A stretch of 64,000 bases of DNA, from NCBI GenBank assembly GCA_963735065.1, contig CAVTJL010000004.1:744001-808000 (forward strand), in the 5' to 3' direction. Below are positions 58,880 through 64,000 of this stretch, piece after piece. Both the position numbers and the translations under genes were made by a program. Source of the DNA: CAVTJL01 sp963735065. GTDB taxonomy: Bacteria > Pseudomonadota > Alphaproteobacteria > Geminicoccales > Geminicoccaceae. Positions within the stretch are counted from its first letter, which is position 1; each line of letters starts with the position of its first letter. The notes below the pieces were generated by a model, which was not told where the DNA came from, did no database searches, and saw only the letters and a list, made by a program, of their open reading frames with translations.

Positions 58880-59095
58880 TCATGGAGCCTCCGTGAGACG
58901 CTGGCGGCCACGCTGCCTGATCTCTTTGGCCATTTTGTCGTCGAAGGGCCTGCCCGCGCCACGATCCAGCTCGGCGAGCCCAATCCGGACCTCCCGCGTC
59001 AGCGCGGCGTGTCGTTCTGCCAGCTCGCCGCGGTCTCCAGACAGCGAGCGCATATAGTCGCTCGTATTGCTGTCGCGGATTGGGGAGCTGCTCAT
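58880..59095 (-). CDS. ParD-like antitoxin C-terminal fragment, no toxin partner
   Basis: A 71-residue protein. SDYMRSLSGDRGELAERHAA and LAELDRGAGRPFDDKMAKEI match the helical C-terminal half of ParD antitoxins (the SEYVRDLI and GLxSGPxxPFD patterns). The N-terminal beta-strand and first helix of the ribbon-helix-helix, usually about 25 residues, seem to be missing. The ATG has GGAGGG 11 bases upstream. The 210 bases downstream are too short for, and do not encode, a ParE. It may be a remnant or a solitary regulator. Confidence 0.5.
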   Translation of the reverse strand: MSSSPIRDSNTSDYMRSLSGDRGELAERHAALTREVRIGLAELDRGAGRPFDDKMAKEIRQRGRQRLTEAP

Positions 59096-59174
59096 CTCGG
59101 TCGGACCCTCCAGCTCAGCTGAAGGTATCCCACCGGCATCGGGCGTCAATCGGAGCCGACGGTGGGCCCGTGCC

Positions 59175-59208
59175 GTTGCGGCGGGTTGCGCCTGCTGCGC
59201 CGCAACCC
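59175..59208 (+). other. Hairpin just upstream of the asparagine-synthase-like gene, with two exclusive pairings
   Basis: GTTGCGGCG (59175-59183) can pair with CGCCGCAAC (59198-59206), or GGGTTGCG (59183-59190) can pair with CGCAACCC (59201-59208). The two stems share the 3' arm and exclude each other. The structure ends 13 bases before the ATG, so it could influence translation. Chance pairing in GC-rich DNA is possible. Confidence 0.35.
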
Positions 59209-59221
59209 CAGCTAGCCGCAG

Positions 59222-60694
59222 ATGTGCGGAATTGCAGTCATCTGGGGCAGGCGTGACCGGGGCGTCGTTGAGGCGATGCTGGAGGCGCAGGCCCATCGCG
59301 GGCCGGACGGCCAGGGCATCCACGAGCCGGACGGCGCTCGCGCCGTGATGGGTCACAGGCGCCTCGCGATCATCGATCCCGCCACCGGCATCCAGCCTCT
59401 GCTGGCCGAGGGCGACCGGTCGCTGGTCGCCAACGGCATGATCTACAACGATCGGAGGCTGCGGGCCGAGCTGGGTGACGGCTTTCGGACCGGATCCGAT
59501 TCCGAGAGCATCCTGCGCTGCCTGATCGCGCGCGGGCCCGATGGGGTGGGCGGGCTGGACGGGATGTTCGCCTTCGTGATGCAGGACGGCGATCGGCTGA
59601 TCGCGGGGCGCGACCCGCTGGGCATCAAGCCGCTCTATGTGGGCCACGACGAGGGTGCCATTCTCCTCGCCTCGGAGATCAAGGCGCTGGCACCCTTCAC
59701 CGACCGCATCCGCGCGGTGCCGCCCGGCAGCCTGATCGACACGGCAGGCGGCAGCCGGCGCTATTACGCCCTGCCCCCGGCCGAGCCGCGCTTCCGCGAC
59801 CTGGACGAGGCGGTGGCGGCGCTGAGGCACACGGTCGAGGCGTCGGTGGTGAAGCGGCTGCGGAGCGACGTGCCGCTGGGCTGTCTTTTGTCGGGAGGGC
59901 TCGACAGCAGCATCGTCTGCGCCGTGGCAAGGCAGCACCTGCCGGAGCTGCATACCTTCGCCGTGGGGCTAGAGGGCAGCGAGGATCTCAGGGCCGCGCG
60001 GCGGGTCGCCGACCATCTGGGCACCATCCATCACGAGCTGGTGGTCGACCCGGAGAGCGTGCTCGAGGAGCTGCCACGGGTCGTGGCCCATCTCGAGAGC
60101 TTCGATCAGGACCTCGTGCGGAGCGCCGTGCCCTGCTGGCTCGTGAGCCGGCTCGCCGCAAGGCATGTGAAGGTGATCCTGACCGGCGAGGGTGCGGACG
60201 AGCTCTTTGCCGGCTACCGCTACCACCGGGACTATGCCGACCGCTCCGAGCTGGCGCTGGAGCTGCGTCGCTCGCTCGAGGCGATGCACGACGTGAACCT
60301 GCAGCGGGTCGACCGCATGACGATGGCGCACGGGCTCGAGGCCCGCGTGCCGTTCCTCGACCGCGACCTCGTGGCGCTGGCGATGCGGCTGCCGGTCGGC
60401 TGGAAGCTTTTTTCGGAAGGCGAGCGGCGCATCGAGAAGTGGATCCTGAGGAAGGCGTTCGCGGACCTGCTGCCCGAGGAGATCGCCTGGCGGGACAAGT
60501 CGCAGTTCGACCAGGGCAGCGGCTTTGCGGATCTTCTGGAGCGGCTGGCGACGCCCTTGGGCGAGAGCCTGCCCGGTCCCGCGCGGGGCCCGGAGGAGGC
60601 TTTCTATCGCCGGCTGCTGCTCGAGGCCTTTCCGGAGCTGCCGGGCATCGTCGACCTCGTCGGACGCTGGAGCGAGGGCCGGGTCACCGCGTGA
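59222..60694 (+). CDS. Asparagine synthase (glutamine-hydrolysing) family protein
   Basis: A 490-residue two-domain protein. The class II glutaminase domain starts with the nucleophile Cys2 (MCGIAVIWG) and has VMGHRRLAIIDPATG and SLVANGMIYND. The synthetase domain has the PP-loop LLSGGLDSSIVCAVA and then LTGEGADELFAGY and EARVPFLDRDLVALAM. It is about 60-100 residues shorter than E. coli AsnB-type enzymes but keeps all motifs. Such short forms make asparagine or act in amide formation on other substrates. Its 3' end overlaps the convergent MFS gene by 91 bases. Confidence 0.87.
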   Translation: MCGIAVIWGRRDRGVVEAMLEAQAHRGPDGQGIHEPDGARAVMGHRRLAIIDPATGIQPLLAEGDRSLVANGMIYNDRRLRAELGDGFRTGSDSESILRCLIARGPDGVGGLDGMFAFVMQDGDRLIAGRDPLGIKPLYVGHDEGAILLASEIKALAPFTDRIRAVPPGSLIDTAGGSRRYYALPPAEPRFRDLDEAVAALRHTVEASVVKRLRSDVPLGCLLSGGLDSSIVCAVARQHLPELHTFAVGLEGSEDLRAARRVADHLGTIHHELVVDPESVLEELPRVVAHLESFDQDLVRSAVPCWLVSRLAARHVKVILTGEGADELFAGYRYHRDYADRSELALELRRSLEAMHDVNLQRVDRMTMAHGLEARVPFLDRDLVALAMRLPVGWKLFSEGERRIEKWILRKAFADLLPEEIAWRDKSQFDQGSGFADLLERLATPLGESLPGPARGPEEAFYRRLLLEAFPELPGIVDLVGRWSEGRVTA

Positions 60695-61935
60695 CCGGGG
60701 GCGCGCTGCGACCTGCGGTGCAGAAAGAAGACGGTGCCGCTGGCCAGCATCAAGAGCAGCATGCCGATTGCGGTGGGGTGTGCCGTGCCGTCATAGAGGG
60801 CAGCAATCGAGGCGGCGACGACGGCCGGGACAATCGTCTGGGTGACACCCAAGGCCGAGATGGCAGCGCCCACATTCTCCCGGTGCGGCATGAGGGCAAG
60901 CGTCGTGCCGTTGGCCGCGATGAAGCCGAAGAAGAAAAAGAAGCCGGCGAAGCCCGGGACCAGGCCCCAGGGGCCGCCGTGGCCCAGAATCGCGACGACG
61001 AGGTTGAGCGCCATGGAGGCGACCGCACCCGCCAGGCCCACCGCCATCACGCGCGCGAGCGGCAGGCGATGGACGATGCGGGCGTTGATGAGATTGCCCG
61101 CGGCCGAGCAGGCGGCGACGATCGCGAAGATCAGGCCGAACATGCTGGGCGAGACCTTGTAGGTCTGCATGAACACCGAGGGCGCGTTGGTGAGGTAGGT
61201 GGTGAGCGTCGCGAAGACGAACATCACGGCGATGGCGTAGGCGCGCGAATCGGTGTTGCCGAACATCGCGCGGTAGCCGCCGGCCATCCGTTCGAGCGAG
61301 AGCGCGCGGGGATTCCGGACGGGCAGGCTCTCCTCGAGATAGACCCAGGTGAGCGCCAGGAGGGCCACGCCGTAGACGGCGAGAAAGACGAAGATGCCGC
61401 GCCAGGGGGCTATCGTGAGGATGAGCGCGCCTACGGTGGGCGCGACGATGGGGGCGGTGATGAAGGCCGCGAGCGTCAGGGACATCACGCGGGCCATGTC
61501 GGCCCCCTGGAAGAGGTCGCGGATGATGGTGCGGCTCAGGATCGAGCCCGCGCCGGCGCCGATGCCCTGCACGACGCGCAGGACGAGCAGCAGCTCCATG
61601 GTGGGGCTGACGGCACAGCCCAGGGTCGCGACCACATAGAGCACGATCCCGAGGAGCAGCACGGGCCGGCGCCCGAAGCGGTCGGAGGTCGGGCCCCACA
61701 GGGTCTGGCCGATCGCGAAGCCCAGGAAGAAGGCGGGCACGATGAGCTGGGCCACGGCGAGGCTGGCGCCGAGCGAGGCAGCGGTCGCCGGCACCGCGGG
61801 CAGGCTGATGTCGATCGACATGGCGGTCATCGTCATCAGCGCCGCGAGGAGGGCGACGAACAGGCCGGAATCGGGGCTGATCCTGCGGCTGGCGCCGGGG
61901 CGCGCATCGGCCATGGGGCGTGGGGTCTCCATCAT
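60604..61935 (-). CDS. MFS transporter, Bcr/CflA multidrug efflux family
   Basis: A 443-residue protein with about 12 transmembrane segments. The family motifs are DISLPAVPATAASLG in TM1 and the loop GQTLWGPTSDRFGRRPVLLLG between TM2 and TM3. It exports small drugs or metabolites by proton antiport. A hydrophilic tail of about 40 residues, rich in Arg and Ser, is encoded within the 91-base overlap with the asparagine-synthase-like gene. An ATG at 61914 is an alternative start. Confidence 0.88.
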   Translation of the reverse strand: MMETPRPMADARPGASRRISPDSGLFVALLAALMTMTAMSIDISLPAVPATAASLGASLAVAQLIVPAFFLGFAIGQTLWGPTSDRFGRRPVLLLGIVLYVVATLGCAVSPTMELLLVLRVVQGIGAGAGSILSRTIIRDLFQGADMARVMSLTLAAFITAPIVAPTVGALILTIAPWRGIFVFLAVYGVALLALTWVYLEESLPVRNPRALSLERMAGGYRAMFGNTDSRAYAIAVMFVFATLTTYLTNAPSVFMQTYKVSPSMFGLIFAIVAACSAAGNLINARIVHRLPLARVMAVGLAGAVASMALNLVVAILGHGGPWGLVPGFAGFFFFFGFIAANGTTLALMPHRENVGAAISALGVTQTIVPAVVAASIAALYDGTAHPTAIGMLLLMLASGTVFFLHRRSQRAPGHAVTRPSLQRPTRSTMPGSSGKASSSSRR

Positions 61936-61995
61936 GCGGCGGACAGATAGCCCGACGGGAGGGCCTGTGACGAGGGCTTTGGGCGGCAGGCTCGG

Positions 61996-62691
61996 TCAGG
62001 CGGCCACTGGGCCGAGGGGATGGCGGCCGGTCACGACGAAGGGGCTCGAGCGGTCGGGCTGCTCGAAGATGACGAGGGCGTCGAGCAGGAAGGGCTCGCG
62101 GCAGAAGGGTGCGGTGAGATCGGTGAGGATCTGCTTCAGCTGACCATGCTCGGGCTCGGCCAGGCGCTCGGTGAGCGTCATGTGATAGCGGAAGCGGTCG
62201 AGGACGTAGGGATAGCCGAAGCGGATGAGGTGGGCGTCCTCGACGGGCGAGAGGCCGCTGCGCCGGCGGCGTGCCAGCTCGGCCTCGTCGAGGGGCGCCC
62301 TCAGATGGTCGAGCCCGGTCACGCACGCATCGGCCAGCGCCTGCAGGGCGGGCAACGGCTCGGCCGGCACGAGCGCCAGGAAGCCGCCCAACGAATCGAG
62401 CTTCAGCGGGACCTCGACGGGCGGCAGGCTGCGAGCGAGGTCGCGGACGGTCGCATGCAGCCCCTCGGCGCCGATACCCTCTGCGGGAAGAAAGGGGGCC
62501 TTGAGCGTTCCGTGGAAGCCGTAGAGCCGGGGCGATGCGGTGATGGCGGCGAGGCGCTCGGCACTGACCCCCGGGACCGCCGGCTGCGCCACCGCCTTAC
62601 CCGCGTAGGGGTCGCGGCCGAGCCATGCGGCGGCAAAGCGTGCGAGCGGGCTTTTGTCCGTTGGCGCGGCGTAGACGGCGTAGCGTCGCAT
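61996..62691 (-). CDS. DUF1045 2H-phosphoesterase-like phosphonate metabolism protein
   Basis: A 231-residue protein of the 2H phosphoesterase superfamily. The two catalytic H-x-T motifs are HGTLKAP (His60) and HMTLTER (His170). Members are often linked to phn operons and annotated as putative phosphonate metabolism proteins. A TTG at 62703 opens the frame; the ATG at 62691 is preferred and lies 4 bases after the phnM stop. The role may be cleavage of a cyclic phosphate intermediate of the C-P lyase pathway, which is an inference from fold and context. Confidence 0.8.
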   Translation of the reverse strand: MRRYAVYAAPTDKSPLARFAAAWLGRDPYAGKAVAQPAVPGVSAERLAAITASPRLYGFHGTLKAPFLPAEGIGAEGLHATVRDLARSLPPVEVPLKLDSLGGFLALVPAEPLPALQALADACVTGLDHLRAPLDEAELARRRRSGLSPVEDAHLIRFGYPYVLDRFRYHMTLTERLAEPEHGQLKQILTDLTAPFCREPFLLDALVIFEQPDRSSPFVVTGRHPLGPVAA

Positions 62692-62695
62692 CGGC

Positions 62696-63874
62696 TCAGG
62701 CAACCCGCTGGCCCTCCACCCAGACTGACCGGACGACAGGCCGCCCGGCGATGATCCGCACGCGAACGAGGTCGGCGCGGGCGCCGATCTCGATGCGCCC
62801 GCGATCGGTGAGGCCGGCGGCCTCGGCCGGGTTGGCGGTCACCGTCGCGATGGCCTCCGGCAGCGCCTGACAAAAAGGCGCCTCGGTGAGGCGGAAGGCG
62901 CCCTGGATCAGGCTCGCCGGGATGTAGTCGGAGGAGAGGATGTCGAGAGCACCCGCCTCCGCCAGGGTCGCCGCCGCCACGTTGCCCGAATGCGAGCCGC
63001 CGCGGATCAGGTTGGGAGCACCCATCAGCACGTGGAGGCCGTGCTCGCGCGCCGCCCGCGCGGCCTCGAGCGTCGTCGGAAACTCGGTCAGAACGCAGCC
63101 CAGCGCCGCCGCCTCCTCGACGTGCGCCGCCGAGGCATCGTCGTGGGACGCCATCGGCAGGCCACGATCGCCCGCGATGGAGGCGAGCCTGCGGCGGTTC
63201 GTGGCGGCGTAGCGTCGCGAGCCCTCGAGGAGAGCCATGACATGCGCCTCGACCGCTGCCTCGTCCAACGCCCCGGACGACCGGTAGCGGCGCTTGTAAG
63301 CCTCGATGTCGGGCGACTGGCGGTCACCCGGCGCATGGTCCATGAGCGACATGAAGCCCAGGCCGGCCTCGTCCAGAACGGCCTCGAGCAGCGCCGCGAT
63401 ATCAGGATGGGTGAGCTCGCAGCGCAGATGGAGGCGGTGGTCGATGCGCAGCATGGCATGCCTGCGCGCCTCCGCGAGGCCATCGAGCATGGGCCTGAGG
63501 TAGGCGTCCCGCATGTCCCAGCCGGGTGCCGCTCCGAGCACGAGCGAATCGAAGACGGTGGTGATGCCGGAGCCCGCGAGCTGGGTATCGTGGGCCATGG
63601 CGGCCGAGACGGAATCCCATTGCACGCCGGCGCGCGGCGTGTAGTGCCGCTCGAGATTGTCGGTGTGCAGCTCGACCAGACCCGGGATCAGCAGATCGCC
63701 CTCGAGGTCAAGCGCCGCATGCACACGGGTGGCGCCGCGGTCGATCCCGACGATCCGGCCGCCCTTCAGGGCGAGGCCGCCAGAGAAAGCCTCGCCCGGC
63801 AACACGAGCGTCGCGTTCGCCAGCACGATCTCCGACGCGTCCGCCCGCTCCCTGCCCTGCGATGGTTGCAGCAC
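62696..63874 (-). CDS. phnM: Alpha-D-ribose 1-methylphosphonate 5-triphosphate diphosphatase PhnM
   Basis: A 392-residue amidohydrolase-fold enzyme of the C-P lyase pathway that releases pyrophosphate from the ribose methylphosphonate triphosphate intermediate. LIPGLVELHTDNLERHYTPR carries the metal-binding His and Asn pattern, followed by SLMDHAPGDRQ and ASHDDASAAHVEEAA. I chose the GTG at 63874 because GGAAGGAGG sits right before it; the frame is open from a GTG at 63892. The rest of a phn operon may lie upstream, beyond the window. Confidence 0.93.
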   Translation of the reverse strand: MLQPSQGRERADASEIVLANATLVLPGEAFSGGLALKGGRIVGIDRGATRVHAALDLEGDLLIPGLVELHTDNLERHYTPRAGVQWDSVSAAMAHDTQLAGSGITTVFDSLVLGAAPGWDMRDAYLRPMLDGLAEARRHAMLRIDHRLHLRCELTHPDIAALLEAVLDEAGLGFMSLMDHAPGDRQSPDIEAYKRRYRSSGALDEAAVEAHVMALLEGSRRYAATNRRRLASIAGDRGLPMASHDDASAAHVEEAAALGCVLTEFPTTLEAARAAREHGLHVLMGAPNLIRGGSHSGNVAAATLAEAGALDILSSDYIPASLIQGAFRLTEAPFCQALPEAIATVTANPAEAAGLTDRGRIEIGARADLVRVRIIAGRPVVRSVWVEGQRVA

Positions 63875-64000
63875 GCGACCTCCTTCCGGCACCTGCCACG
63901 TCGGCCTGCGGCCCGACCCCAGGGAGCTAGCAGGCCCGGCAGGCAGAGAGCAACTCGCGGCGACCCGGCCGGACGCAGAGGTCTTCCACTTGGGGCGGAT

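Noticed and set aside
58701..58883. A 60-codon minus-strand frame whose start overlaps the ParD-like stop
   Set aside because: The overlap is tempting for a ParE, but the frame is Pro/Ser/Arg-rich, too short, and has none of the ParE patterns.

Overview
This window is GC-rich chromosomal DNA from an alphaproteobacterium. The gene content and order point to a Rhodospirillales- or Geminicoccales-like lineage: lptA-lptB-rpoN-ptsN followed by hprK-rapZ-EIIA(Man)-HPr-ahcY, then tsaE-kinase-addB-addA-trxA, a YcjX/YcjF-like pair, a short HprK lacking the N-terminal domain, and an NDUFA9-like protein. The lineage is inferred from protein motifs and synteny only. The window is densely coded and I see no prophage, insertion sequence or CRISPR array.

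Layout. (1) 1-2511: the tail of a peptide/nickel-type ABC importer (permease and two ATPases). (2) 2516-10050: a catabolic accessory block with an MliC-like lipoprotein, adenine deaminase, a GST, a sugar-type epimerase/dehydrogenase, a 2-hydroxyacid dehydrogenase, a rhamnonate-dehydratase-like enolase-superfamily enzyme and a solute-binding protein without its transporter. (3) 10066-22723: housekeeping genes: an endonuclease III-like protein, rsmE, ubiA, ycjX/ycjF-like, a GNAT, gltBD, the NDUFA9-like gene and tRNA-Leu(CAG). (4) 22799-40065: RNase D, kdsD, lptA, lptB, rpoN, the regulatory PTS set, ahcY, tsaE, a sugar kinase, addBA and trxA. (5) 40196-44605: a CatE-like extradiol dioxygenase, an acetolactate-synthase-like TPP enzyme and a CHASE4 sensor kinase, with a duplicated palindrome between the last two. 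(6) 44723-48686: a complete nickel-pincer operon, larA-larC-larE-larB. (7) 48683-54364: the rod-shape operon mreB-mreC-mreD-mrdA-rodA. (8) 54491-56339: leuA with a long leader encoding a leucine-rich leader peptide. (9) 56430-63874: a frameshifted conserved gene, an FAD monooxygenase, a ParD-like remnant, an asparagine-synthase-like gene, a Bcr/CflA efflux pump and a phosphonate pair (phnM plus a DUF1045 2H phosphoesterase).

How the genes work together. ptsN, hprK, rapZ, an EIIA(Man) and ptsH form a transporter-less regulatory PTS beside rpoN. KdsD, LptA and LptB link sugar-phosphate supply to LPS export, but the expected lptC is absent between them. The lar genes make and use the nickel-pincer nucleotide cofactor. 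The mre/mrd/rod genes form the elongasome.

The observations most worth a second look are the leuA leader peptide (56157-56282), the paired TCACGTGA operators (42856-42898), the twin CGTCCCG-N3-CGGGACG repeats upstream of gltDB, the complete lar operon with a three-cysteine LarE, the lysine-rich insert in LptA with lptC missing, and tsaE without a normal start codon.
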